Shown here: positions 1-8,984 of the stretch, in pieces | Numbering within the stretch: position 1 is the first letter of the stretch | How the letters are laid out: the number at the start of each line of letters is the position of its first letter | Source of the DNA: CAXMST01 sp038206985 | GTDB lineage: Bacteria > Actinomycetota > Thermoleophilia > Solirubrobacterales > 70-9 | NCBI GenBank assembly: GCA_038206985.1 | Contig: JBBRAH010000011.1 | Coordinates: 1 to 64,000 of the forward strand | Direction of reading: 5' to 3' | DNA length: 64,000 bases | The notes under the pieces: generated by a model | Told to the model about the DNA's origin: nothing | What the model saw: only the letters and a program-made list of their open reading frames with translations | The model's database searches: none | Made by a program: the position numbers and the translations under genes

Positions 1-300
1 CTAGCCCGTCTGGGCTTCGCGGCCGTGCATCGAGCGCGAGTCCTGCAGGCTCGAGGCGTGCGCGTCAAGCGAGCTGGGCAGCGCGACCGTGACCCGGTCG
101 AGGCCGAGGGGCAGCGAGGTGGCCGCTGAGACGTCCGCCGCCGCCTCCGGGGTGGAGAGGCGCATCAGGCCCGACTCGAGCCGGCAGCCCATCGCGAGTT
201 CCAGCGGCGAACAACCGGGATCACCGCTGATCGGCATCCGTTCGAGGTTCTCGTAACCCTGTGCGCGACGCACCTGGTTGACGAATTTGAGTAGGTACAA
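1..300 (-). CDS. small protein of unknown function (99 aa)
   Basis: I do not recognise the function. The frame is open back to a TTG at 363, but a second TTG at 300-298 has a good Shine-Dalgarno, GGAGGG at 304-309 on the coding strand, five bases away, so I start there. The product would begin MYLLKFVNQVRRAQGYENLE and has no signal peptide or membrane segment. The first part looks like a short amphipathic helix followed by an extended Ser/Ala-rich region. The TAG stop is the first three bases of the window. The 150 bases upstream hold no other gene, only AT-richer DNA that may carry its promoter. It could be a small regulatory or DNA-binding-type protein, but nothing in the sequence proves this. 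Confidence 0.55.
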   Translation of the reverse strand: MYLLKFVNQVRRAQGYENLERMPISGDPGCSPLELAMGCRLESGLMRLSTPEAAADVSAATSLPLGLDRVTVALPSSLDAHASSLQDSRSMHGREAQTG

Positions 301-455
301 GGTGCCCTCCGGGTCGGGGTTGTTGACGGTTGTCCCCCCGACTGGAGAGTTCGGTCCCGGCAACCCGGTCCCGATGTGAGTTATCTATCGGCACTAACCC
401 ACGATTAGATTAGCCGCGGCCAGGAGTGCGCGGAGGCGAGCCCCGGAGCCGGACC

Positions 456-1901
456 TCAGCCCTGGAAGGTGATCAACCGCTCCTCGGTCAGCTCGCGCAC
501 GGCGAAGTAGGGACCCTCGCGCGTATTGCCGGAGTCCTTGACGCCGCCGTAGGGCATCTGGTCGGCGCGGAAGGTCGGGACCTCGTTGATCAGCACGCCG
601 CCGAACTCCAGGCCGTGGGCGAACTTCAGCCCGGTGCCGACGCTGGCGCTGAAGACTCCCGCCTGCAGGCCGAAGACCGAGTCGTTCGCCATCTCGATCG
701 CTTCCTCGGCCGAGCCGAAGGCGGAGAGGGTCGCAACCGGTCCGAAGATCTCGTCGCACCAGACCTTCGCCTCGCGCTTGGGATTGCGGAGCACGGTCGG
801 GGCCAGGCAGCGGTCCTCGTCGACCAGCTCGCCGCCGGTGAGCACCTCGGCCCCGCCCGCCACGGCCTCGTCGATCCACTCCTTGACGCGGTCGCGGTCG
901 CCGGGGGTGATCAGCGGGCCGACGTCGGTGTCAGGGTCCATGGGATCGCCCACCTTCAGTGACTCGATGTTGGCGATGAAGCGCTCTGTGAACTTCTCGG
1001 CGACGGCCTCGTGGACGAGGATCCGCTGGATCGAGATGCAGCTCTGGCCGGCGTGCGAGAAGGCGTGGATCTTGGCCTTGTCCGCCGCCGTCTCCCAGTC
1101 GCCGTCGTCCATGACGATCAGGGGCGCGTTGGAGCCGAGCTCGAGTCCGACGTGCTTGCGGGCGGCCTTCTCGCGGATACCCCAGCCGACTCCGGCGGAG
1201 CCCGTGAAGCTCAGGGCGCGGGTGCGCTCGTCGGTGACGATCGTGTCACCGACCTCTGAGCCGGGTCCCGTGATCACGTTGAGCCAGCCGGCCGGCACGC
1301 CCGCCTCGAGCATGATCTCAACGAGGTTGAGCGCGGAGATCGGGGTCTGCCCGGCGGGCTTGAGGACCACCGAGTTGCCGGCGGCGATCGCCGGGCCGAG
1401 CTTGTGGGCGACGAGATTGAGCGGGAAGTTGAACGGGCTGATCGCGCCGACCACCCCGTAGGGAACCCGCAGGGCCATACCGAGCTTGCCGGCGCCGGCC
1501 GCCGAGCCGTCCATCGGGATCGCCTCGCCGGCCAGGGTCCTGGCCTCGACCGCCGAGTAAATCAGTGTCTGCTCGCAGCGCTGGGCCTCCGCGCGAGCGG
1601 TCTTCAGGGGCTTGCCGGCCTCGGCGGCGATCGCGACGGCCAGCTCCTCCTGGCGCTCGGCCACGAGGCGGGCGGCACCCTCCAGGGCCTCGGCCCGGGC
1701 GTACTGGGGAAAATCACCGGCGTCGAAGGCGGCCTGGGCGACGTCGATCGCGCGGGTGGTGGTGGCGGCATCGGCCTTCGGCACGCGGCCGACCGACTCG
1801 CCGCTGTAGGGGCTGGGGACGTCGGACCACTCGTCGGTCGTCGGTCGCTCCTCCCCCAGGATCAGCGGGTGGTCTTTGACTTCGAAGCTGGCTGCGGTCA
1901 T
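456..1901 (-). CDS. NAD(P)-dependent aldehyde dehydrogenase
   Basis: Aldehyde dehydrogenase superfamily enzyme of 481 aa, the normal family length, oxidising an aldehyde to its acid with NAD(P). The cofactor-site Asn lies in SPFNFP (about residue 158), the general-base Glu in GLELGSN (about 254) and the nucleophilic Cys in AGQSC (about 288). The C-terminus MPYGGVKDSG...RELTEERL is the usual substrate-tunnel and oligomerisation end. The start at 1901 is preceded by GAGAGGAAGAG, a strong ribosome site, so the 20 extra upstream codons are unlikely to be used. It resembles the succinate-semialdehyde, glyceraldehyde-3-phosphate and phosphonoacetaldehyde dehydrogenase branches; the substrate cannot be fixed from sequence. 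It is divergent from the SpoIID gene, and the 141 bp between them must hold both promoters. Confidence 0.93.
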   Translation of the reverse strand: MTAASFEVKDHPLILGEERPTTDEWSDVPSPYSGESVGRVPKADAATTTRAIDVAQAAFDAGDFPQYARAEALEGAARLVAERQEELAVAIAAEAGKPLKTARAEAQRCEQTLIYSAVEARTLAGEAIPMDGSAAGAGKLGMALRVPYGVVGAISPFNFPLNLVAHKLGPAIAAGNSVVLKPAGQTPISALNLVEIMLEAGVPAGWLNVITGPGSEVGDTIVTDERTRALSFTGSAGVGWGIREKAARKHVGLELGSNAPLIVMDDGDWETAADKAKIHAFSHAGQSCISIQRILVHEAVAEKFTERFIANIESLKVGDPMDPDTDVGPLITPGDRDRVKEWIDEAVAGGAEVLTGGELVDEDRCLAPTVLRNPKREAKVWCDEIFGPVATLSAFGSAEEAIEMANDSVFGLQAGVFSASVGTGLKFAHGLEFGGVLINEVPTFRADQMPYGGVKDSGNTREGPYFAVRELTEERLITFQG

Positions 1902-2042
1902 CTCTTCCTCTCGACGCTCGCTCTCAGCGTATCTGGCGGACTGCAACGACGGTTGCCGCAACGAAGCCGCTGTAGGCGGGTTCCGGGTTGTGGCGAACCA
2001 AAGCAGACGGCCGGAAACGCCCGGTCCCTCAGATCTACCCGT

Positions 2043-3194
2043 ATGTCCGCCCGCTCACACAAGCGCCCGCCGGCCCGCAATGCAGTCCGCATCTGCCTGA
2101 TGGCCCTGCTCGGCGCCGCGCTCCTGATGGCCCTCGTCTCGCCTCCTGCCGACGCGAAGGTCAAGTTCAAGATCCCGGGCCGGGGCTACGGGCACGGTGT
2201 GGGGATGAGCCAGTGGGGCGCCTACGGCTACGCCAAGCACGGGCGCAGCCACAAGCAGATCCTCGGCCACTACTTCAAGGGCACCAGGCTCGGCAGCGCC
2301 GGCTCCAAGAAGGTCCGGGTACTACTCACCGTGCGCTCGAGCTCGGTCAAGTTCTCCCACGCGCGCAAGGCCTGCGGCCACAAGCTGAAGCCGGGTAAGA
2401 CCTACCGCGCCGACCTCGACGGCAAGGGCCGCAACGTCCGGCTGGAGCGCAAGAACGGCAAGAAGATCACGGGCTGCGGCAAGAAGCTCACGGCGAAGTC
2501 CAAGAAGACGATCAAGATCAAGGGCGAGGGGACCTACCGCGGCAAGCTCGCGGCCGTCGCCGACTCCGGCTCGCTGAACGTGGTCAACGACGTGCCGATC
2601 GACGCCTACGTCAAGGGCGTCGTCCCGAACGAGGTTCCGGCCTCCTGGCCGGCGGCGGCGCTGCGGGCCCAGGCCGTCGCTGCGCGCAGCTACGCGCTGG
2701 CGACCGGCGTGGGTGGCACCGGCTTCGACTTCTACGACGACACCCGCAGCCAGGTCTACAGCGGTCTGGCCGGCGAGCAGCCGGCGACCAATGCCGCGGT
2801 CAAGAAGACCTCCAAGCAGGTGGTCAAGTACCAGGGCGATGTGATCCCGACCTACTTCTTCTCCAGCTCGGGGGGCCGGACCGAAAACGTCGAGCACGGC
2901 TTTCCCGGAGGGAGCCCGAAGCCGTACCTGAAGAGCGTCAAGGACCCCTACGACAAGGCCTCGCCCGACCACCGCTGGACCGTGACCTACACCCGCGCTG
3001 AGATGAAGAGCAAGCTCTCGGGCCTCGTCAAGGGCAAGCTGCGCGACATCGAGATCACCAGGACGGGCAGCTCGCCGCGGATCGTCAAGGCCAAGATCAT
3101 CGGTAGCGGCGGCAAGAGCACCGTCAGCGGCGATGACCTCCGCTTCCGCCTCGGCCTGCGCTCGACCTGGGCAAAGTTCAAGAAGATCAAGTAG
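2043..3194 (+). CDS. SpoIID/LytB domain secreted protein
   Basis: 383-aa exported protein of the SpoIID/LytB family, whose characterised members cleave denuded glycan strands of peptidoglycan (SpoIID) or modulate an amidase (LytB). The N-terminus (residues 1-38) is a signal peptide with a basic start and a hydrophobic core ending in PPADAK. It is followed at once by the family motif GRGYGHGVGMSQWGAYGYAK. The SpoIID core, VNDVPIDAYVKGVVPNEVP..WPAAALRAQAVAARSYA, lies near the middle and includes the conserved Glu of NEVP. The middle part is very Lys-rich. No sporulation genes are nearby, so a role in general cell-wall turnover is more likely than sporulation. The ATG at 2043 is chosen because it opens the signal peptide; it has no clear Shine-Dalgarno. 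Confidence 0.9.
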   Translation: MSARSHKRPPARNAVRICLMALLGAALLMALVSPPADAKVKFKIPGRGYGHGVGMSQWGAYGYAKHGRSHKQILGHYFKGTRLGSAGSKKVRVLLTVRSSSVKFSHARKACGHKLKPGKTYRADLDGKGRNVRLERKNGKKITGCGKKLTAKSKKTIKIKGEGTYRGKLAAVADSGSLNVVNDVPIDAYVKGVVPNEVPASWPAAALRAQAVAARSYALATGVGGTGFDFYDDTRSQVYSGLAGEQPATNAAVKKTSKQVVKYQGDVIPTYFFSSSGGRTENVEHGFPGGSPKPYLKSVKDPYDKASPDHRWTVTYTRAEMKSKLSGLVKGKLRDIEITRTGSSPRIVKAKIIGSGGKSTVSGDDLRFRLGLRSTWAKFKKIK

Positions 3195-3215
3195 CCGCCG
3201 GGCCGCGGCTGCGCG

Positions 3216-4220
3216 TCAGCCGTCGGGGTAGGGCTGGATCTCGATTCCGTGGTCGGTCTCGCGCATGCCCAGTTCATAGGCCGCGCCCCCGCTGACCCGG
3301 ACGTGGGCGTGCTTGCGCTCGGGACGCTCGACGCGGAGCTCCATGTCCGCCACCGAGCAGTTGATCGTGTTGTGCTCGCCGCCGCCGGGGTCGGCGTAGA
3401 TCCAGCCGACGAACTGCTCGCGCGGCGCCTCGACGGTGCCCCGCACGGTCACGCTCTTGCCCCCGATGGCGAAGCTGCAGCGCCCGGGCTCGGCGTCGAT
3501 CTCGGTGCCGTAGGTGCGGAGGATGCCTCCGAGCCGGTGCTGCTCGCCGTCGAGGACCAGCATGCCGTTGGCGACCCAGGGAGTCGTCAGCGGGCCGAGC
3601 TTGATCCGCCCGGCAGCGATGTCGATGTAGTCGCCGCGGGAGCCTCCCTCGAAGTCCGCGCCGTGCAGCCAGATCCAGCGCTCGGCGTGTTCGCTGCCCC
3701 AGTTGTGGCCGACCATACCCGGCCAGCGCTCGATCTGCAGCGGCTCCCCGTCGATCTCCAGACGGCCGCTGAACAGCGCGCCCGGATGCGGGCTGAGCAG
3801 CTTCGTCCGGGGGATCCGGGCCCCGTACATCCGCTCGGAAGGCAGATGGCGGAAGGCTTCGTGGCGGTCCTCAAAGCTCAGCTCCCAGCTTGCCCGCAGC
3901 GCGTCCGTTTCGATCTCGCCGATCGCCCTGCCGGGCTCGATCGCCGACCCGTCGATCCGGACGTAGCTGCCGTCGGGGACGCTGAGCGAAGCGGCGGCAA
4001 AGCTGGCCTTCGTGGCTCGCGGCGGCGCCCCCGACTCGCGGTCGAAGAAGGTGAACCAGATGGACGCGGTAGGTTCGGCGCCGGGTTGCTTGTGGACGGT
4101 GTGCCTGATCCAGACGCCACGCCCGCCGGCGGGTTCGGTTGCCTTCAGATAGAAGCTCTCGTAGTGACCCGCGCCCCTCTCCAGGGCCGGGAACTGTGCA
4201 GCGGTCCTCACAGGCCGCAA
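3216..4220 (-). CDS. AttH/CrtC-like lipocalin-fold protein
   Basis: 334-aa protein resembling the AttH / hydroxyneurosporene synthase (CrtC) / tocopherol-cyclase-like calycin group, which binds or hydrates hydrophobic molecules. Visible landmarks are the repeated beta-rich blocks, the MVGHNWGSEHAERWIWLHG segment in the middle (typical of this group: G-x-N-W-G then W-x-W-x-H) and a second lipocalin-like half. There is no signal peptide or membrane helix, so it is predicted to be cytoplasmic. The start is a TTG at 4220 supported by GAGGAG five bases upstream; a GTG three codons later is an alternative. It converges on the SpoIID gene, with 21 bp between their ends. The substrate is unknown; an isoprenoid or fatty substrate is only a guess from the fold. 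Confidence 0.72.
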   Translation of the reverse strand: MRPVRTAAQFPALERGAGHYESFYLKATEPAGGRGVWIRHTVHKQPGAEPTASIWFTFFDRESGAPPRATKASFAAASLSVPDGSYVRIDGSAIEPGRAIGEIETDALRASWELSFEDRHEAFRHLPSERMYGARIPRTKLLSPHPGALFSGRLEIDGEPLQIERWPGMVGHNWGSEHAERWIWLHGADFEGGSRGDYIDIAAGRIKLGPLTTPWVANGMLVLDGEQHRLGGILRTYGTEIDAEPGRCSFAIGGKSVTVRGTVEAPREQFVGWIYADPGGGEHNTINCSVADMELRVERPERKHAHVRVSGGAAYELGMRETDHGIEIQPYPDG

Positions 4221-4312
4221 CCCTACTCCTCAAGCCAGCCGCCGGACCCGGCTTCGAGGAGCCGCCCCCGGCGCTTAGTTCTGCCTGAGGGCCATTTGCC
4301 AAGCTGGGGCCG

Positions 4313-5971
4313 GTGCAACGACCCGGATTCAGAGACCGATTCCAGGCGCTGCCCGGGTCGCTGCGCGTCCTGGGCGGGGTCGCCGGCCTGCTGCTGCTCG
4401 CCGGAGCGTTTGCCGCCGGGGCGCTGTTGCTGACCGGGGCGCTCGGCAACGAGAAGGTCCAGCCGGCCGACGTCTACGCGACGGCGGTCGAGGGGGACAG
4501 CGACGCCGACGAGGACCCGTTCGCCTGGAGCAGCGATCGCCGCCAGGCGCTCGAGAAGGGCGCCGCCGCCGGCTACTCGCATGTGCTCTACGCGCTCAGC
4601 CCCGGCGGCATCGAGGCGAGCGCCAAACGCACGCTGCGCTTCGAGGACGAGATCGCCGCCGCCGCGGACGCGCACGGCGTGAGCGCCGAGATCATGGAGG
4701 CGATGGTGCTGCTCGAGAGCGCCGGCCGGCCCGACGCGATCGCCGGTGCCACGGATCCCGCCAACGCCTCCGGCCTGGCGCAGATCGTGGCCTCGACCGG
4801 CAGCGACCTGCTCGGGATGGACATCGACCTGGACCGCAGCCGGCAGCTGACCACGGCGATCGCTGCCAACGAGGCCCGGGTCGAGAAGCTGCGCGAGAAG
4901 GCACGCAAGCTCGCCAAGAACGGCGAGGGCGCCAAGCCAAAGAAGGGCAGGGGCAGGGGCACCCCCACGCTCTCCGAGTTGATGGTGGACATCAAGAAGG
5001 CCGAGACCGCGGTGGATATCGCCGCCCGGGAGCGGGCCGAGATCGATCCGCGGTTCGATCCCGAGGCCGCACTCGACGGAATGGCGCGATACCTGGAGAT
5101 CGCCACCGACCGGTTCGGCCGCGAGGACCTCGCGGTGACCAGCTACCACATGGGAATCGGCAATCTCGGCGATGTGATCGCCGCCTACGTCGGTCCCGAG
5201 CAGGCTCAGCTCGCGGTCAAGGACCTGGTCACCCAGAGCCAGCTCTCCTACACCCAGCTCTTCTTCGATTCCTCGCCGATCAATCATGCGGCGGCCTGGA
5301 AGGTGCTCTCCGGCCTCAGCGACGACAGCTCGACCTACTACTGGCGAGTGCTGGCGGCGCGCGAGATCCTCCGCCTCTGGCGCGACGACCCGGGCGAACT
5401 CGAACGCCTCGCTGAGCTGCAGACCAACAAGGCGACCGCCGAGGAGGTCTTCCACCCGCAGGCCGACACGCGCACCTTCGACACCGCCGACGAGTTGCAG
5501 GACGGCCTCGACTCCGGCGAGCTCGAGCCGATCCCGCCGCCCGCCAGGACCGAGGAGTTCGGTTTCGTGGTCGGCCCGCAGCTGGGCGAGCTCACGGACC
5601 AACTAGGCGTCGAGCGTTCGCTGTACCGGGCGCTACGACCCGAGGCGCTGGCCACCCTGATCTACATGTCGGGCCGCGTCCGGGCGATCACCGGCAAGGA
5701 CAAGCAGACGCTGACCGTGACCAGCGCCGTCCGCGATCAGGCATACCAGGACGCGCTGGTCGGCAGCAACGCGGAGGCGACCCGCGCGTATTCCCTGCAC
5801 ACCTCCGGTTACTCCTTCGACATCCTGCGCAACTACGCCAGCGACAAGCAGGCCCGGGCCTTCCAGTTCGTGCTCGACCGGATGAAGGCCCTCGGAGTGA
5901 TCGACTACGCGGTCGAGCCCTCGGCGATCCACGTCACGGTCTCCGACCGTGCCGAGCCGCTGCTGGGCTGA
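4313..5971 (+). CDS. two-domain murein enzyme: lytic transglycosylase plus LAS-type peptidase-like domain
   Basis: 552-aa membrane-anchored or secreted protein. Residues about 17-43 are a hydrophobic anchor. Residues about 105-290 look like a transglycosylase (SLT) fold, with the catalytic Glu in MVLLESAGRPDA (about 135), followed by SGLAQI and, after an insert, the YHMGIGNL block. A charged, coiled-coil-like insert (about 170-245, with a KPKKGRGRG linker) interrupts it. The C-terminal 130 residues carry SAVRDQAYQ..., LHTSGYSFDI and AIHVTVSD, matching the His/Asp/His zinc pattern of LAS (VanY/DUF5715-like) peptidases. Known members of the two families cut glycan strands and peptide stems respectively, so this may be a bifunctional wall hydrolase; that is inference. 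The start is GTG at 4313. Confidence 0.82.
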   Translation: MQRPGFRDRFQALPGSLRVLGGVAGLLLLAGAFAAGALLLTGALGNEKVQPADVYATAVEGDSDADEDPFAWSSDRRQALEKGAAAGYSHVLYALSPGGIEASAKRTLRFEDEIAAAADAHGVSAEIMEAMVLLESAGRPDAIAGATDPANASGLAQIVASTGSDLLGMDIDLDRSRQLTTAIAANEARVEKLREKARKLAKNGEGAKPKKGRGRGTPTLSELMVDIKKAETAVDIAARERAEIDPRFDPEAALDGMARYLEIATDRFGREDLAVTSYHMGIGNLGDVIAAYVGPEQAQLAVKDLVTQSQLSYTQLFFDSSPINHAAAWKVLSGLSDDSSTYYWRVLAAREILRLWRDDPGELERLAELQTNKATAEEVFHPQADTRTFDTADELQDGLDSGELEPIPPPARTEEFGFVVGPQLGELTDQLGVERSLYRALRPEALATLIYMSGRVRAITGKDKQTLTVTSAVRDQAYQDALVGSNAEATRAYSLHTSGYSFDILRNYASDKQARAFQFVLDRMKALGVIDYAVEPSAIHVTVSDRAEPLLG

Positions 5972-5977
5972 CGGACG

Positions 5978-7054
5978 TCAGGTGTGCTTGACGGTGATCA
6001 CGTCGCCGTCGCGCATTATGTAGTCGCGGCCCTCGATGCGCAGGGTGCCGCGCTCGCGGGCGCCCGCGTAGCCGCCGGCGTCGATCAGGTCCTGCCAGCC
6101 GATCACCTCGGCCTTGACGAAGCCGTCGGCGATGTCGGAGTGGATGCGGCCGGCGGCGTGCCAGGCGCTGAGGCCGGCGCGCAGGCTCCAGGCCCGGCCC
6201 TCGACGGCCTCGCCGGCGGTGAAGAAGCTGATCAGCTCGAGCAGCGCGTGGGCGGCGCGGACCATGCGGCCGAGGCCCGACTCGGTGAGCCCGAGGTCCT
6301 CGCGCATCATCGCCGCGTCCTCCTCATCGAGCTCGGCCAGCTCAGCCTCGATCTTGGCGCTCAGCGCGATCGCGTCGTCACCGGCGGCGCGGGCGTGCTC
6401 GAGCAGGGCGGCCGGAGGGTCGATCTCCCCCTCGTCAACATTGGCGACGTAGAGCACCGGCTTGGCGCTCAGCGCCTGCAGGTTGCGGATGGCGTGCGGG
6501 GCTGCGTCGGGCGTGGGGACCGAGCGCACCGGCTCGCCGCGCTCGAGACCGGCGACGACCAGCTCGAGCCAGTCGCGCTCGGCGATCGCCTCCTTCTCGA
6601 GGGCCTTGGCCTGCTTGCCGACCCGCTCCAGGCGGCGGGTCGCGGTGTCGAGGTCGCTGAGCATCAGCTCGGCCTCGACCATCTCGGCGTCGGAGACCGG
6701 ATCGACGCTGCCGTCGGGATGGGGGACCCCGTCGTCGCTGTGCGCCCGGACCACGTGGCAGATCGCGTCGGTCTCGCGGATCGAGGCGAGGAACTGGTTG
6801 CCGAGACCCTCGCCGGCGCTGGCCCCCTTGACGAGTCCGGCGATGTCGTGGACCTCGAGCGCCTCGTGGGTGATTGGGTTCGCCTTGAGCAGCTCGCAGA
6901 CGGCGTCGAGGCGCTCGTCGGGAACGGGAGCGATGGCGACGTTCGGCTCGATCGTCGTGAACGGGTACCCCGCCGACTCGGCCCCGGCCTGGGTCAGCGC
7001 GTTGAAGAGGGTTGATTTGCCCGCGTTGGGCATACCCACGATCCCGACCTTCAT
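5978..7054 (-). CDS. ychF: redox-regulated GTP/ATP-binding protein YchF
   Basis: 358-aa P-loop protein of the Obg/YchF group, a ribosome-associated ATPase in well-studied members. It starts MKVGIVGMPNAGKST (G1 P-loop at residues 7-15), then has switch I and the TTIEPN stretch, G3 as DIAGLVKGAS, and the family's modified specificity motif around YVANVDEGE, which favours ATP over GTP. The C-terminal TGS-type domain ends with RDYIMRDGDVITVKHT. Length and motifs are normal. Its ATG overlaps the stop codon of the upstream PAP2 gene by four bases, so it is the last gene of the lipid-kinase/PLD/PAP2 operon and may be translationally coupled. Confidence 0.97.
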   Translation of the reverse strand: MKVGIVGMPNAGKSTLFNALTQAGAESAGYPFTTIEPNVAIAPVPDERLDAVCELLKANPITHEALEVHDIAGLVKGASAGEGLGNQFLASIRETDAICHVVRAHSDDGVPHPDGSVDPVSDAEMVEAELMLSDLDTATRRLERVGKQAKALEKEAIAERDWLELVVAGLERGEPVRSVPTPDAAPHAIRNLQALSAKPVLYVANVDEGEIDPPAALLEHARAAGDDAIALSAKIEAELAELDEEDAAMMREDLGLTESGLGRMVRAAHALLELISFFTAGEAVEGRAWSLRAGLSAWHAAGRIHSDIADGFVKAEVIGWQDLIDAGGYAGARERGTLRIEGRDYIMRDGDVITVKHT

Positions 7055-7626
7055 CGCGCCCAGACCTCTTTGCGCCCGCCGCCGGGAAGCGGCCAGGCGC
7101 GACCGATCACCGCGCCGAGCGCGGCCCCCGCGAGCACGTCGGAGGGGTAGTGCATGCCCAGGAACGGCCGGCAGAGGCAGATCGACGCGGCGAGCCCGTA
7201 GAGGGCGGGTTGGGCGCCAGGCGCCAGGCGGCCCATCGCCGTCGCCGCCGCGACCGAGGAGGTCGAGTGGGCAGAGGGGAAGGAGAGCTTGCTGGGAGCG
7301 CGCGAGAGGCGGGGGTGGTCCTCGATCAGCGGTCGCTCACGGCCGATCGCCAGCTTGAAGGCGTAGTTGATCGCAACCGCTGCCGGACCGATTGCCGCGG
7401 CCGTCCACCAGCCGCCACGATCCTCGGGGTGCAGGCCCGCGCCAACGGTGCCGACCGCGATCCAGCCGAGCCCCCACTCGCCGAAATCGCCGAGCCTGCC
7501 GGCGAGTCGCTCGCTGCCCTCGCCGTGGCCGCGGGTGCGCAGCAGGACGAGCGCCTTCTGGTCGAGCGCCCCGAGCGCTTTCAGTGGCCGGAAGCGTCGG
7601 CTGGGTTTTGGCGAGCGCTTGAGCAC
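7051..7626 (-). CDS. PAP2-family phosphatase
   Basis: 191-aa membrane phosphatase of the PAP2 (phosphatidic acid phosphatase type 2) superfamily. The three catalytic motifs are visible: KLAIGRERP (motif 1), PSAHSTSS (motif 2, His acts with a Ser/Thr-rich stretch) and a final LGMHYPSDVLAG (motif 3, nucleophilic His). Hydrophobic segments surround them. The reading frame is open much further upstream, but that part overlaps the PLD gene in another frame and is compositionally a shadow; I start at GTG 7626. Partners in the operon are a lipid kinase and a cardiolipin synthase-type enzyme, so likely substrates are phosphatidic acid, phosphatidylglycerophosphate or undecaprenyl diphosphate. The stop overlaps ychF by four bases. 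Confidence 0.88.
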   Translation of the reverse strand: MLKRSPKPSRRFRPLKALGALDQKALVLLRTRGHGEGSERLAGRLGDFGEWGLGWIAVGTVGAGLHPEDRGGWWTAAAIGPAAVAINYAFKLAIGRERPLIEDHPRLSRAPSKLSFPSAHSTSSVAAATAMGRLAPGAQPALYGLAASICLCRPFLGMHYPSDVLAGAALGAVIGRAWPLPGGGRKEVWAR

Positions 7627-7661
7627 GGCGGGGAGGATAGGTGCTGCGTTGCGGGGTGCGC

Positions 7662-8984
7662 TCAGAGTTCGCGGCGTAGCAGCGCGCTCGCCCGCTCGGA
7701 GCCATGCTGCAGCAGGCTCCGATCCTCCCAGCGGTCGGCCTCGATCCGCTCCGCTCGCTCCAGGTCGCGCTCGTACTGCTCGCGTAGCTCGCCGGCAAGC
7801 CCCTCGTCGTAGATGCAGGCGGTCAGCTCCTCGTTGAGCTGGAAGGAGCGGTTGTCGAAGTTGACGGTGCCGACCGAGGCCCAGCAGCCATCGACGACCA
7901 TGGTCTTGGCGTGCAGCATGGTCGGCTGGAACTCGTACATCTCGACCCCGCACTCGACCAGCTGCCGGTAGACGCTGCGCCCGGCGCTGCGCACCACTTT
8001 CTTGTCCATGTGGGGGCCGGGAACCAGAACCTGCACCCGAACTCCGCGATCAACCGCCTCACACAGCGCCTTGACGAATGGTGGGCGAGGGGAGAAGTAG
8101 GCGGCCGTCAGCTCAATCGATTCCTCGGCCGAGGAGATCGCCAGGAAATAGAGGATCTCCATGTTGGTGTCGCCGACCTCGGCCCCGGAGCGCACCACCT
8201 GCATCGCAACGCCGTCGGTGAGGGGCTCGGTCTCCGGCAGGAGCTGGGAACCGACCAGCGCCTCCCCGGTCGCCTCCACCCAGTGCTCGGCGAACGCACC
8301 CTGCAGCGCCCGGACGATCGGTCCTTCGATGCGCAGGTGGGTGTCGCGCCAGTGCTCGGGATCCTGGGCATTGCCTCTCCACTCGTCGGCGATTCCCACG
8401 CCTCCCGTGAAGCCGAGGCGGCCATCGCAGACCAGCACCCGGCGATGGCTGCGGTTGAAAGCCCGCGAGACCAGGTGCGGCCGCGGCGGTCGGAAGCGAA
8501 CCACCTGGCAGCCGGCCTCGCGCATCTCGGCGACCAGGCCGGGACTCATCTTGGCCGCTCCTACCGCGTCCATCAGCACCCGGCACACGACCCCGGCTCG
8601 GGCCCGCTCCATGAGCGCCTCAGAGAATTCGCGGGCGATCTCGCCCTCCCAGTAGATGTAGGTCTCGAAGCTGATCGATTTCTCGGCACCGCGAATCGCC
8701 TCGAGCATTGCCGGGAAGATCCGGTCGCCGTTGAAGAGGAGCTCCGCGCGGTTGCCCTGCTCGGCGTTGTGGCCCGTCAGTGCCTCTACGGCGAGCCGGA
8801 AGTCGGGGCTCGACGGGCTCGCTCTCTCCAGCAGCTCGTAGCCCGACTGATCCTCGCGCCGGTGGCGCAGCGACTCGCTGGCGTACCAGGCGCCCCAGCC
8901 CGCGGCGATCGCGGCCGGCCAGGCGAGGCGCCGGTAAAGGGGGATCCGCGGCTCGCGCCGCAGAACCTCGGGCCGCTCGATCAT
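7662..8984 (-). CDS. phospholipase D-type cardiolipin synthase
   Basis: 440-aa protein with two PLD active-site repeats, as in bacterial cardiolipin synthases, which transfer a phosphatidyl group between phospholipids at the membrane. An N-terminal hydrophobic stretch (WPAAIAAGWGAWYAS) anchors it. The second repeat is canonical, LHAKTMVVDG...GTVNFDNRS. The first reads SHRRVLVCDGRLGFTGG, with Arg where the H-x-K-x4-D motif has Lys; the conserved His and Asp are kept. The gene overlaps the upstream lipid kinase gene by four bases (ATGA) and is followed after 35 bp by the PAP2 phosphatase, so the three probably act on one phospholipid pool. Confidence 0.9.
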   Translation of the reverse strand: MIERPEVLRREPRIPLYRRLAWPAAIAAGWGAWYASESLRHRREDQSGYELLERASPSSPDFRLAVEALTGHNAEQGNRAELLFNGDRIFPAMLEAIRGAEKSISFETYIYWEGEIAREFSEALMERARAGVVCRVLMDAVGAAKMSPGLVAEMREAGCQVVRFRPPRPHLVSRAFNRSHRRVLVCDGRLGFTGGVGIADEWRGNAQDPEHWRDTHLRIEGPIVRALQGAFAEHWVEATGEALVGSQLLPETEPLTDGVAMQVVRSGAEVGDTNMEILYFLAISSAEESIELTAAYFSPRPPFVKALCEAVDRGVRVQVLVPGPHMDKKVVRSAGRSVYRQLVECGVEMYEFQPTMLHAKTMVVDGCWASVGTVNFDNRSFQLNEELTACIYDEGLAGELREQYERDLERAERIEADRWEDRSLLQHGSERASALLRREL

